Part shown: piece by piece, positions 33,815-41,835 of the stretch
Numbering within the stretch: position 1 is the stretch's first letter
How the letters are laid out: every line of letters starts with the position of its first letter
Assembly (NCBI RefSeq): GCF_000814325.1
Contig: NZ_JPHF01000003.1
Span: 434,001 to 498,000 of the forward strand
DNA length: 64,000 nucleotides
Origin: Flavihumibacter sp. ZG627
GTDB taxonomy: Bacteria; Bacteroidota; Bacteroidia; Chitinophagales; Chitinophagaceae
Direction of reading: 5' to 3'
The notes under the pieces: generated by a model
Database searches by the model: none
Seen by the model: the letters and a program-made list of their open reading frames with translations, nothing else
Told to the model about the DNA's origin: nothing
Made by a program: the position numbers and the translations under genes

Positions 33815-34831
33815 TTATTGCTGTATCGTTTTCTTGAGTGCGAGTATGGAGTGGTCAGTTGGTTCGGCAACGATAGTATTTGTCAGAATGCCGAGGCCAT
33901 CAATCTCCAGTTCAACAACATCACCTTCTTTCAACCATTGTTCAGTGTAGTTGGGATCATTGAGTTTGCCCGTGCCATTCAGCTCAAGAAAACATCCAGT
34001 ACCCACCGTTCCACTTCCTATTACATCACCAGGATGCATGGTAACGCCATAAGAACAGCGTTCAATGATTTCCGCGAAGGTCCAGTCCATATCACCAAGA
34101 TTGCCATCGCTAACCTGAACACCATTTACCCGGCATTGCATGCGAAGGTTCCAGCGCTTTCCTGTATGGTTTTCTTTTGCAGGTATTTCAAATTGCTCCA
34201 ACTCATCGGGGGTAACAAGCCATGGACCAATAACAGTACAGAAGTCTTTTCCTTTGGCGGGGCCAAGGTTCAGCAGCATCTCCTCCATCTGCAATCTCCG
34301 CGCGCTGATATCATTCATGATCATGAGTCCGCCAATATATTCATCTGCCTCAGAGGCTTTGATGTTTCGTCCGGCTTTACAAATAACCACAGCAGCCTCC
34401 AGTTCAAAATCAAGTTTTTCAAAATGATCGGGCATGCAGATGACCTCACCGGGCCCCTGTATACTACCATGATTGGTAAAGTAAAAAATGGGATACTGGT
34501 CAAACTCAGGAATCATGGGAGCACTGCGATTACGTCTTGCTGATTCAACATGTTGACGGAACGCATATCCATCGCGGCATGAAGTAGGAAATGGAACCGG
34601 TGCCAGAAGGTATGCCTCATCAATGGGGAAGCCTTTTTCTTTTGTGATCCTTCCTTCTTTAACCATTCGTTCTGCCATAAGCGCAACAGGAAAGGATTCT
34701 TCCCAATATTGCAGAAACATATTCATGTTGCCGGGCAATTCGGGGTGTAGCATCTCCATGTCATAGAGGTAACCATCCACATAAATTCCTAATTGATCAT
34801 GACCATCACGCAGGTAAGAAACAAGCTTCAT
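33815..34831 (-). CDS. Fumarylacetoacetate hydrolase family protein
   Basis: The 338-residue protein shows the FAH metal site: the ELE pattern in LDFELEAAVV, followed by an Asp in MNDISARRLQ. Further FAH signatures are GPAKGKDFCTVIGPWLV and HPGDVIGSGTVGTGCFLE. It hydrolyses carbon-carbon bonds in acylpyruvates or fumarylacetoacetate and fits the end of aromatic (tyrosine/homogentisate) degradation, although the dioxygenase is not in view. It is the first gene of a two-gene operon with the flavin reductase and has a TATTTTTG box upstream. Confidence 0.87.
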   Translation of the reverse strand: MKLVSYLRDGHDQLGIYVDGYLYDMEMLHPELPGNMNMFLQYWEESFPVALMAERMVKEGRITKEKGFPIDEAYLLAPVPFPTSCRDGYAFRQHVESARRNRSAPMIPEFDQYPIFYFTNHGSIQGPGEVICMPDHFEKLDFELEAAVVICKAGRNIKASEADEYIGGLMIMNDISARRLQMEEMLLNLGPAKGKDFCTVIGPWLVTPDELEQFEIPAKENHTGKRWNLRMQCRVNGVQVSDGNLGDMDWTFAEIIERCSYGVTMHPGDVIGSGTVGTGCFLELNGTGKLNDPNYTEQWLKEGDVVELEIDGLGILTNTIVAEPTDHSILALKKTIQQ

Positions 34832-34853
34832 ATGCAGGCATTTTTAGAGTGGT

Positions 34854-34861
34854 CAAAAATA
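34854..34861 (-). promoter_or_regulatory. TATTTTTG -7 box of FAH operon
   Basis: Minus-strand TATTTTTG ends 22 nt before the FAH ATG (34831). The plus strand has a looser TATCTTTC (34872-34879) just before the beta-lactamase-fold gene, making this a divergent promoter region. Confidence 0.5.
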
Positions 34862-34884
34862 GCGGGAATATTTATCTTTCCGCT

Positions 34885-36126
34885 ATGCGCTCTATAGTCT
34901 TACTATTTATTGTCTTTTTATTTCCGGGTTTAAGCGGCCATGCTCAAACACGGCATAACCGAGGTTTAGAGAAATTTATAAGGGAAAGAGCCAGCCCCTT
35001 CCTGAAGGGGATCCTTGACAATCCCGATACCTACCGGTATCAATTAATATATACACGTATTGATCGGAACAGGGCTAACCAACCCAGGTTCCGCTCACAA
35101 TACCTGCGTGTGGATGCAAATGAATATTTCAATCCAGCCTCCATGGTTAAACTGCCTGTAGCAATTCTTGCACTTGAAAAGCTAAGCCCGCTGAAAAAAT
35201 ATGGGATAAATAGAAACAGCACTATGTTGACAGATAGTTCCTGTTGCCGGCAGACCCAGGTTCTTGCAGATACCAGTGCGGCTGATGGGAAACCCTCAAT
35301 AGCTCATTATATAAAAAAGATCTTTATAGTGAGTGATAATGATGCATATAACAGGCTTTATGAGTTTGTAGGACAGGAAACGATCAATAGGAGGTTGCAG
35401 GAGATGGGCTACCGGCATAGCAGGATAACGCGTCGCTTCGTACCAATGAATGAAGAGGAGAACCGCCATACCAATGCGATCCGCTTCCTGGATGCTGAGG
35501 GTAAATTGATTTTTCACCAGCCAGCAGCCTATAACCCGAAACCATTTGATTTCAGTAAGAAGATCTTAATAGGAAATGTGCATTATGACCGCAATGATTC
35601 ACTAATACATCGTCCAATGGATTTCACGACACATAATAATATGCCGTTAGATCATCTGCGTCAGATACTTCAGTCGGTTTTATTCCCAAATTCAGTAGCG
35701 TCCGATAAGCGTTTCCGCATAGATGAAGACGACCGTGAATTCCTTCGATCCTGCATGCAGCAACTCCCATCGGAAAGTAGTTCTCCTGTTTATGATACAA
35801 CGGAGTTTTTTAACAGTTATACCAAATTCTTTTTTTTCCGGGATGGAAAGCAACCTATACCGGCATCCATCAGAAGCTATAATAAGTCCGGCTGGTCATA
35901 TGGATTTTTGACGGAGGTAGCCTATATCGTTGATAAAGAAAAGGGTGTTGAATTTATCTTGAGTGGCGTAATTTATGTGAATAGTGACGGAGTTCTTAAT
36001 GACGATAAATATGAATATGAGGGAGTTGGTTACCGTTATTTCAGGGAAATAGGGGAAATGGTTTACCAGTATGAATCAGGAAGGAAAAGAAAGAGCAGGG
36101 ATTTTCGTATTTTTGCCCTGAACTAG
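34885..36126 (+). CDS. Class A beta-lactamase-fold serine hydrolase, exported
   Basis: From ATG 34885 the protein has 413 residues with a signal peptide (~1-20). The active-site motifs are Ser86-x-x-Lys89 (ASMVK), SDN at 150-152 and Lys334-Ser-Gly (NKSG). No ExxxN omega-loop motif is recognised, and a long insertion (~190-320) separates SDN from KSG, so the protein is much longer than true class A lactamases (~290). It is more probably an envelope serine hydrolase or peptidase than a resistance enzyme. A GTG start at 34849 was rejected. It is followed after 6 nt by a fatty-acid hydroxylase gene. Confidence 0.8.
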   Translation: MRSIVLLFIVFLFPGLSGHAQTRHNRGLEKFIRERASPFLKGILDNPDTYRYQLIYTRIDRNRANQPRFRSQYLRVDANEYFNPASMVKLPVAILALEKLSPLKKYGINRNSTMLTDSSCCRQTQVLADTSAADGKPSIAHYIKKIFIVSDNDAYNRLYEFVGQETINRRLQEMGYRHSRITRRFVPMNEEENRHTNAIRFLDAEGKLIFHQPAAYNPKPFDFSKKILIGNVHYDRNDSLIHRPMDFTTHNNMPLDHLRQILQSVLFPNSVASDKRFRIDEDDREFLRSCMQQLPSESSSPVYDTTEFFNSYTKFFFFRDGKQPIPASIRSYNKSGWSYGFLTEVAYIVDKEKGVEFILSGVIYVNSDGVLNDDKYEYEGVGYRYFREIGEMVYQYESGRKRKSRDFRIFALN

Positions 36127-36132
36127 GATACT

Positions 36133-36789
36133 ATGAAATTTGAAAAGATACACAATAAGGGCCAGGCTCAATTGTTCCGGAACCAGTATCTGGAGATGCT
36201 TACCAAAACCCATCCGCTGGTGATCTGGGGGATGTATCTTCCGATAATAATAGGGTTTCCCTGGTATGGTTTACAACATGATAATTACAGCATATTTCAA
36301 ATGAGCCTTCTATTTGTGGGAGGTATGTTTTTCTGGACATTCTTTGAATATATCATGCACCGCTGGATATTCCATATGGTTGCAGAAAATGAACGTGCCC
36401 AAAGAATCATTTATGTATTGCATGGTAACCATCATCATTTTCCCAGAGATAAAGAAAGGCTATTCATGCCACCAGTTCCAAGTCTCATAATTGCATCTAT
36501 AATTTTCTCTTTGCAATACCTGGTTATAGGATCGCTTGCCTTCTCTTTTTTCCCTGGATTTATGTTGGGCTATTTAATGTATGGCAGTATGCATTATGCC
36601 ATTCATGCATGGAATCCTCCTTTTAAATGGATGAAGCCATTGTGGAGGAATCATCACCTGCATCATTATAAAAATGATCACCAGGGTTTTGGCGTAAGCA
36701 CAACCATCTGGGACCATGTTTTTGGAACTATGTTTGACCTCGACAAAGAAAAAGAAGACAAGGAAAAAGTTAAGGAACTGATGTATTAA
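36133..36789 (+). CDS. Fatty acid 2-hydroxylase / sterol desaturase family membrane protein
   Basis: The 218-residue membrane enzyme carries all histidine boxes of the di-iron fatty acid hydroxylase superfamily: HRWIFH (~76-81), HGNHHHFP (~97-104), HYAIH (~156-160) and HHLHH (~175-179). Four hydrophobic helices flank them. Closest in style are the 2-hydroxylases that alter sphingolipid or ornithine-lipid acyl chains; Bacteroidota make such lipids. The 3' end overlaps the convergent fabG gene by 4 nt. The C-terminal tail is very rich in Lys/Glu/Asp. Confidence 0.88.
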   Translation: MKFEKIHNKGQAQLFRNQYLEMLTKTHPLVIWGMYLPIIIGFPWYGLQHDNYSIFQMSLLFVGGMFFWTFFEYIMHRWIFHMVAENERAQRIIYVLHGNHHHFPRDKERLFMPPVPSLIIASIIFSLQYLVIGSLAFSFFPGFMLGYLMYGSMHYAIHAWNPPFKWMKPLWRNHHLHHYKNDHQGFGVSTTIWDHVFGTMFDLDKEKEDKEKVKELMY

Positions 36790-37541
36790 ATATTCAGTCC
36801 ACCGCATGTACTTAATACCTGGCCTGTCATATAAGAGCTCATATCGCTGGCAAGGAAAAGGGTAACATTGGCTATTTCTTCTGTTGTACCAAATCTGCCA
36901 AGAGGAATCTTCTTAAGGAATTCATCAGCACCAGCACCTTCTTTCAGGTAATGAGTCATATCTGTTTCAACAAAGCCGGGAGCGATAGCATTGCATCGGA
37001 TATTGCGGCTGCCCAGCTCCTGGGCAATTGATTTTGTGAACCCAATGATACCAGCTTTAGATGCTGCATAGCTGCTCTGGCCTGCATTGCCCCTGATACC
37101 AATGATTGAGCTCATATTGATGATACTTCCTGATTTGGCTTTCATCATCGGGCGAATGACCTGCTTGGTCATATTGTATACACTTTTAAGATTGGTGAGC
37201 ATAACATCATCCCACTGATCAGGCGTCATGCGAAGTAAGAGGTTGTCTTTAGAGATGCCGGCATTATTCACGCATATATCAATAGATCCGAAGGTTTTGA
37301 GAACATCGTTCACGAAAGTTTCACACTCTTCAAAGTTCGCTGCATTGCTTCTGTATGCTTTGGCATTAACCCCCATCGACTTCAATTTCTCTTCCAATGC
37401 CGCTGCTTTTGCTGCACTGCCTTCACTTACATAGGTGAAGGCGATATGCGCACCCTGCTCCGCCAGTTTAATAGCGATACCTTCTCCTATGCCACGGGCT
37501 GCACCCGTTACGATGGCAACTTTATTATCGAGTAATTTCAT
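36786..37541 (-). CDS. fabG: 3-oxoacyl-ACP reductase FabG
   Basis: The 251-residue SDR reduces 3-ketoacyl-ACP in fatty-acid elongation. It has TGAARGIG (12-19), NNAG near 90-93, the catalytic Ser in INMSSIIG and Tyr-x3-Lys in SYAASKAG, plus the FabG-type tail GQVLSTCGGLNI. A TAGTTTTG box at 37565-37572 lies 24 nt before the start and overlaps the stop codon of the upstream GH3 gene, so it has its own promoter. It converges with and overlaps the hydroxylase gene by 4 nt. Confidence 0.93.
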   Translation of the reverse strand: MKLLDNKVAIVTGAARGIGEGIAIKLAEQGAHIAFTYVSEGSAAKAAALEEKLKSMGVNAKAYRSNAANFEECETFVNDVLKTFGSIDICVNNAGISKDNLLLRMTPDQWDDVMLTNLKSVYNMTKQVIRPMMKAKSGSIINMSSIIGIRGNAGQSSYAASKAGIIGFTKSIAQELGSRNIRCNAIAPGFVETDMTHYLKEGAGADEFLKKIPLGRFGTTEEIANVTLFLASDMSSYMTGQVLSTCGGLNI

Positions 37542-37564
37542 GTGATCGAGTTTTTATGTGGTGG

Positions 37565-37572
37565 CAAAACTA
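37565..37572 (-). promoter_or_regulatory. TAGTTTTG -7 box of fabG
   Basis: A perfect minus-strand TAnnTTTG box that overlaps the TAG stop codon of the GH3-family gene. No clear TTG element is seen upstream. Confidence 0.5.
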
Positions 37573-39075
37573 GGCCATTGAAAGGATATTTTCTATGATG
37601 CTTCGATCATTGGAGAGCCTTGGCACTTTATGCTGCCCTCCCAGTTTGCCTTTGAAGCGAAGCCATTCATTGAAGAGTCCCTTTCTTACCGCGTGTATAA
37701 CGGGCATGCGCAGGGCAATATCTTTATGTCTCTTAGCTTCATAATCACTGTTCAGGTTTTTAAGTGCTGAATCCAGTTCATAGGCGAACAGAGAAAGATC
37801 GGCGGGTTCTTTTTCAAATTCGATCAGCCATTCATGGGCGCCGTTACCCTCATCGCTGAAGTAGACGGGTGCAGCAGTATAATCAATAACAGCGGCACCG
37901 GTTTTTTCGGCGGCGGCTGCCACGGCTTTGTCGCTGTTGTCAACAATCACCTCTTCCCCAAAAGCATTGATATAATGTTTTAGCCGGCCGCTTACCTTAA
38001 CGCGGTAAGGTGCAAGTGTTGTAAACTGGATAGTGTCACCAATAATATATCGCCATAAGCCGCCGGAGGTACTGATTATGACAGCGTAGTTTTTTCCTGT
38101 TTCCACTTTTCCCAATCCAACAGTATGCGGAAATTTCTTTCCATATTCTTCAATGGGCATGAATTCATAAAATATACCATGACGGGTAAAGAGTAACATG
38201 CCGTCCGAATCAGGACTATCCTGCGCAGCAAAGAATCCTTCACTGGCATTATACATTTCAAGGAAGTGGATATCCTTACCGATAATTTTTCTGAACTGTT
38301 CGCGGTAGGGTACAAAAGAAACCCCGCCATGCATATACAGTTCGAGGTTGGGCCAGATCTCTGAAATAGAGGATTTGCCAGTCATTTCGAGTATACGCTT
38401 CATTAATACCAGCGTCCAGGTGGGAACCCCTGATATGGATGTAACGTTTTCAGGAATAGTAGCAAGAGCAAGTTGTTCGATCTTGGATTCCCATTCGTCC
38501 ATAAGCGCTATAGATAGTTCCGGCGTTCTTATCCAGCTTCCCCAGAAGGGTGAATTTTGTAATAGTACGGCGCTGAGGTCTCCGAAATTTATCTCTTCAC
38601 TAACCTGGCTTACCTGGTGGCTGCCCCCAATCACCAATCCTTTTCCCGATAAGAGATCGGAATCAGGGTTATAACCATAATACAAGGTGAGCACGTCCTT
38701 TGCGCCCTGGTAATGGTTCTCTTCCAGGCTTTCTTCACCAACGGGGATGAATTTACTTTTATCAGTTGTTGTACCGCTGCTTTTGGCGAACCAGCGGATA
38801 GGGGTGTTCCAGAGAACATGGTCTTCACCACCCATCATCCTGTCTATGTAGGGCTTAAGATCTTCGTATTCGTGAACCGGAACAGTTTGTTTAAAGGTTC
38901 TTATATTAAAGAGGTGGTTGAAACCATATTGCCTTCCAAAGACGGTATACTGTGCTGAGGTGACCAGTTCCTGTAGCACTTCGCGCTGGGCTGCGATGGG
39001 GTCATTAACCCATTCTTCTATTTGCCAGAGCCGAAGCCGGGCCAGTCTGGATATGGCAGGCGAAAATATTTTCAT
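37570..39075 (-). CDS. GH3 auxin-responsive promoter-family acyl-adenylating enzyme
   Basis: The 501-residue protein is of the GH3 branch of the ANL adenylating superfamily; the plant members join amino acids to jasmonate or auxin. The ATP motif appears as AKSSGTTTDKSKFIPV (residues ~112-127, motif A1), YNASEGFFAAQD near 275 as A2 and YIIGDTIQFT near 345 as A3. Bacterial GH3 proteins are common in Bacteroidota but their substrates are mostly unknown. It lies 30 nt downstream of lptB on the same strand, so it may share its transcript. Confidence 0.9.
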   Translation of the reverse strand: MKIFSPAISRLARLRLWQIEEWVNDPIAAQREVLQELVTSAQYTVFGRQYGFNHLFNIRTFKQTVPVHEYEDLKPYIDRMMGGEDHVLWNTPIRWFAKSSGTTTDKSKFIPVGEESLEENHYQGAKDVLTLYYGYNPDSDLLSGKGLVIGGSHQVSQVSEEINFGDLSAVLLQNSPFWGSWIRTPELSIALMDEWESKIEQLALATIPENVTSISGVPTWTLVLMKRILEMTGKSSISEIWPNLELYMHGGVSFVPYREQFRKIIGKDIHFLEMYNASEGFFAAQDSPDSDGMLLFTRHGIFYEFMPIEEYGKKFPHTVGLGKVETGKNYAVIISTSGGLWRYIIGDTIQFTTLAPYRVKVSGRLKHYINAFGEEVIVDNSDKAVAAAAEKTGAAVIDYTAAPVYFSDEGNGAHEWLIEFEKEPADLSLFAYELDSALKNLNSDYEAKRHKDIALRMPVIHAVRKGLFNEWLRFKGKLGGQHKVPRLSNDRSIIENILSMA

Positions 39076-39105
39076 GCTACGCTGGCAAAATACAGAAAAA
39101 AGCCG

Positions 39106-39882
39106 TTAAATCTTGGGGAAATCAGTCATGCCCTTCATTACTTCCTCATGCAGGTAGTCTTTTCGTTTGAGTTCGAAATTCCTTCCCAGGTATAGTCTTC
39201 GCACATGTTCATCTGCCGCAAGTTCTTCTGCTGTGCCATGTTTAAAGATCTTTCCTTCAATAAGAAGGTAGGCACGGTCGCAGATGGAAAGTGTTTCATT
39301 CACATTATGGTCAGTGATGAGAATGCCGATATTCTTATACTTAAGCCTTGCCACAACGGTTTGTATATCTTCAACAGCAATGGGATCCACTCCTGCAAAG
39401 GGTTCATCGAGGAGAATGAATTTGGGGTCTACCGCTAATGCGCGGGCTATTTCTGTACGTCTTCTTTCACCACCACTAAGACTGTCGCCATTGTTTTTCC
39501 TTACATGGTGCAGCCTGAATTCGTCGAGCAGTTCTTCCAGTTTATGCTTCTGTTCCTGCCGGGTAAGTGTAGTCATTTCGAGTACCGCCCTGATATTATC
39601 TTCAACAGATAAGCTCCGGAATACAGAGGCTTCCTGGGGAAGATAGCCGATACCGAGCTGAGCCCTCTTGTACATGGGCAATTCAGTTATGTCCCTGTCA
39701 TTGAGGTAAACTTTTCCTTCATCGGGCTTAATAAGTCCAACGACCATATAGAATGTTGTGGTCTTACCAGCACCATTAGGTCCCAGTAATCCCACGATCT
39801 CTCCCTGCTGTACGTTTACGGAAACATGGTTCACAACAGTTCTGTTACTGTATGATTTTACCAGTTCGTTTGTTTGGATCAC
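39106..39882 (-). CDS. lptB: LPS export ABC transporter ATPase LptB
   Basis: From GTG 39882 the protein has 259 codons including the stop, close to the usual ~240-residue LptB. Walker [11 protein letters not shown], signature LSGGERRR, Walker [14 protein letters not shown] and H-loop ITDHN are intact. The [16 protein letters not shown]-loop block is the LptB hallmark. The longer reading from 39975 would run through its own TATTTTTG box (39908-39915) and the metF promoter, and its first 31 residues resemble nothing in LptB, so GTG 39882 is preferred. It energises LPS extraction with LptFG; lptC lies apart at 22686. Confidence 0.9.
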   Translation of the reverse strand: MIQTNELVKSYSNRTVVNHVSVNVQQGEIVGLLGPNGAGKTTTFYMVVGLIKPDEGKVYLNDRDITELPMYKRAQLGIGYLPQEASVFRSLSVEDNIRAVLEMTTLTRQEQKHKLEELLDEFRLHHVRKNNGDSLSGGERRRTEIARALAVDPKFILLDEPFAGVDPIAVEDIQTVVARLKYKNIGILITDHNVNETLSICDRAYLLIEGKIFKHGTAEELAADEHVRRLYLGRNFELKRKDYLHEEVMKGMTDFPKI

Positions 39883-39907
39883 TAGGTTCAAAATCAAAGG
39901 CTTTGGG

Positions 39908-39915
39908 CAAAAATA
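39908..39915 (-). promoter_or_regulatory. TATTTTTG -7 box of lptB
   Basis: Minus-strand TAnnTTTG box located 25 nt before the proposed GTG start of lptB at 39882. It supports the short form of the protein. Confidence 0.5.
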
Positions 39916-39925
39916 CCGGAATGGC

Positions 39926-39955
39926 TTGTTAATTGGGCCATGCGTCCTAAGTTTG
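39926..39955 (+). promoter_or_regulatory. Promoter of metF (TTG-N19-TAAGTTTG)
   Basis: TTG at 39926-39928, 19 nt, and TAAGTTTG at 39948-39955 match the consensus fully; the leader to ATG 39986 is about 24 nt. It lies back to back with the lptB box. Confidence 0.8.
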
Positions 39956-39985
39956 TAGATAGTTAAATTCTGCAAGCAAGCAAAT

Positions 39986-40939
39986 ATGAAGGTAATCGAT
40001 CATATAAAAGAGGCAAAGGATACGCTGATCTCATTTGAGATTCTGCCGCCGTTGAAAGGGAAGGGAATCAATGCAATCTATAATCATCTGGATCCATTGA
40101 TGGAGTTCAAGCCATCATTCATAAATGTGACCTATCACAGGAGTGAGACCATGTTCAAGAAGCAGGCCGACGGATCTTTTGCAAAGATCGAGGTTAGGAA
40201 GCGACCGGGAACAGTAGGTATATGCGCGGCCATCATGCAACACTATAATGTTGATCCTGTTCCGCACCTCATATGTGGCGGTTTTACCCGTGAAGAAACA
40301 GAGAACGCCCTTATAGACCTGGCTTTTCTGGGAATAGATAATGTGCTGGTATTAAGAGGAGATGCGCCTAAAAATGAAACTTTTTTTGAGCCTGAGCAGG
40401 GTGGTAACCGCTATGCAATTGACCTGCTGAAACAAGTGGTTGATCTTAATCATGGCCTATACCTGGAGGAGGAAGTTAAGGATCCGGGCAATGCACAATT
40501 TTGTATTGGTGTGGCTGGTTATCCCGAAAAGCATTTTGAAGCGCCTAATAAATCTACCGACCTCGCCTACCTGAAAGCAAAAGTGGATGCAGGTGCAGAA
40601 TATGTGGTTACGCAGATGTTCTTTGATAACCAGAAATATTTTGAATTTGTAGAATCCTGCCTGGCTGCGGGAATCAATGTTCCCATTATTCCGGGATTAA
40701 AACCCATTACCAACAAAAAGCAGATGAGCCTGTTGCCAAGGATCTTTCATGTTGACCTGCCTACTGATCTTTCAGGCGAGATCATGAAATGTAAATCTGA
40801 TGCTGATGTTGAGTTGGTAGGAACAGAATGGTTGCTTACCCAGAGCCGGGAATTAAAGAAGGCAGGCGTTCCTGTGTTACATTACTACACTTTGGGAAAA
40901 CCAAAAGTGATCTGGAATGTGGTGAAAAACCTCGTGTGA
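39986..40939 (+). CDS. metF: 5,10-methylenetetrahydrofolate reductase
   Basis: The 317-residue TIM-barrel flavoprotein reduces methylene-THF to methyl-THF for methionine synthesis. Family features are [13 protein letters not shown] (with the conserved FE..PP), [10 protein letters not shown], the FAD/folate region [11 protein letters not shown] and the [12 protein letters not shown] block. The length is normal. The perfect promoter and short leader show no riboswitch. The gene ends just before a heptamer repeat and long inverted repeat. Confidence 0.96.
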   Translation: MKVIDHIKEAKDTLISFEILPPLKGKGINAIYNHLDPLMEFKPSFINVTYHRSETMFKKQADGSFAKIEVRKRPGTVGICAAIMQHYNVDPVPHLICGGFTREETENALIDLAFLGIDNVLVLRGDAPKNETFFEPEQGGNRYAIDLLKQVVDLNHGLYLEEEVKDPGNAQFCIGVAGYPEKHFEAPNKSTDLAYLKAKVDAGAEYVVTQMFFDNQKYFEFVESCLAAGINVPIIPGLKPITNKKQMSLLPRIFHVDLPTDLSGEIMKCKSDADVELVGTEWLLTQSRELKKAGVPVLHYYTLGKPKVIWNVVKNLV

Positions 40940-40956
40940 AGTAAGAAGCAAGAATT

Positions 40957-41019
40957 GAGGTAAGAGGTAAAAGGTAAGAGGTAAGATTTAAGAGGTAAGA
41001 TGTAAGAGGTAAGAATTAC
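40957..41019. repeat. Heptamer tandem repeat, consensus GAGGTAA
   Basis: Nine consecutive 7-nt units follow metF: GAGGTAA, GAGGTAA, AAGGTAA, GAGGTAA, GATTTAA, GAGGTAA, GATGTAA, GAGGTAA, GAATTAC. Every second unit tends to diverge. The last units form the left arm of a long inverted repeat. It is non-coding and lies between convergent genes. Confidence 0.8.
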
Positions 41020-41062
41020 TTTGGTGGATGAACTGCGCTAAAGTAATTCTTACCTCTTACAT
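41000..41062. terminator. Perfect 23-bp inverted repeat between metF and beta-barrel gene
   Basis: Positions 41000-41022 and 41040-41062 are exact reverse complements (arms start ATGTAAGAGG and end CCTCTTACAT) around a 17-nt loop. Followed by ATTTTTACC on the plus strand, it may work as a terminator for metF and, in reverse, for the convergent gene ending at 41073. The arm is built from the GAGGTAA heptamers. Confidence 0.65.
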
Positions 41063-41072
41063 TTTTACCTGC

Positions 41073-41771
41073 CTAAAGGCTTAGGCCGAGGCTAAGGCTC
41101 CAAACACGGTTCTTATTTTTGTCATCAGAACTATTATTGCCACCGGAATTGATCTTGGTAAGACCATGGCCATAGTTCACTGATACCATTACATTTTTGA
41201 AAGCAAATCCTGCTGTACCATTCAGTCCAAGATCGAAACGCTTCATCATTCCAAGTCCGCCATTTTCTTCGGTACCGGTTGTAGTAGGATCATCATTGCT
41301 GAATTCGATCTTGTCTTCTGATTCAAAAGCAACACCGATGAATTTCCCTTCAGTTTTATTTTTTCCTGCAATACCCATTGCAGCATAACCACCACCACCT
41401 ACAAAGAACTTCGATTCTTTATCAACCAATGGAATATTAACTACCAGGTTGAGTGGAATTTCAATGTATTTGGGGCTGGTAGTAGCCTTGATATAGTTCT
41501 GGTCGGTTTCACTACCACTCTGCCACTTAGCACCCTTGCCTGAAAAAAGTAATCCGGGCTGGAATGAAAGTGCACCCTCACCTACCGGCAGGTCTGCCAT
41601 AAAGCCGGCATGGAAACTTGATAATGCATTTGATTCTTCTATGCCTCCATCTTTTGTAACGGAGATATTCGCAAGGTTATAGCCGCCCTTGATATACAAT
41701 TTACTGTCCTGGGCATTGGCCTGAAAAGCGATGGCTCCTATTGCCATCATCACGATCATTGTTTTCTTCAT
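41073..41771 (-). CDS. Outer membrane beta-barrel (porin/PorT-like) protein
   Basis: The 232-residue protein has a signal peptide (MKKTMIVMMAIGAIAFQANA, cut after residue 20) and then an eight-stranded barrel pattern: KLYIKGGYNLANISV, FHAGFMADLPVG, LSFQPGLLFSGKGAKW, YIEIPLNLVVNIPL, FFVGGGGYAAMGIAG and a C-terminal VWSLSLGLSL strand. It fits the outer-membrane-beta-barrel family common in Bacteroidota; its role is unknown. A gap of 64 nt separates it from the upstream PpiC gene, so it may end that transcript. Confidence 0.88.
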   Translation of the reverse strand: MKKTMIVMMAIGAIAFQANAQDSKLYIKGGYNLANISVTKDGGIEESNALSSFHAGFMADLPVGEGALSFQPGLLFSGKGAKWQSGSETDQNYIKATTSPKYIEIPLNLVVNIPLVDKESKFFVGGGGYAAMGIAGKNKTEGKFIGVAFESEDKIEFSNDDPTTTGTEENGGLGMMKRFDLGLNGTAGFAFKNVMVSVNYGHGLTKINSGGNNSSDDKNKNRVWSLSLGLSL

Positions 41772-41835
41772 TTTTGATTTTTTAGGTTAGTATCAAAATC
41801 TTTCACGCAGAGGGCTACACGCAGAAATCATGCCA

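Noticed and set aside
34885-36126. Antibiotic resistance beta-lactamase
   Set aside because: The protein is too long, lacks a recognisable omega-loop glutamate and has a large insertion; the fold alone does not show resistance.
39883-39975. Longer start of lptB
   Set aside because: It covers the lptB -7 box and the metF promoter and adds residues with no LptB likeness.
40957-41062. CRISPR array
   Set aside because: Units are 7 nt with no spacers, and the paired arm is a single inverted repeat.
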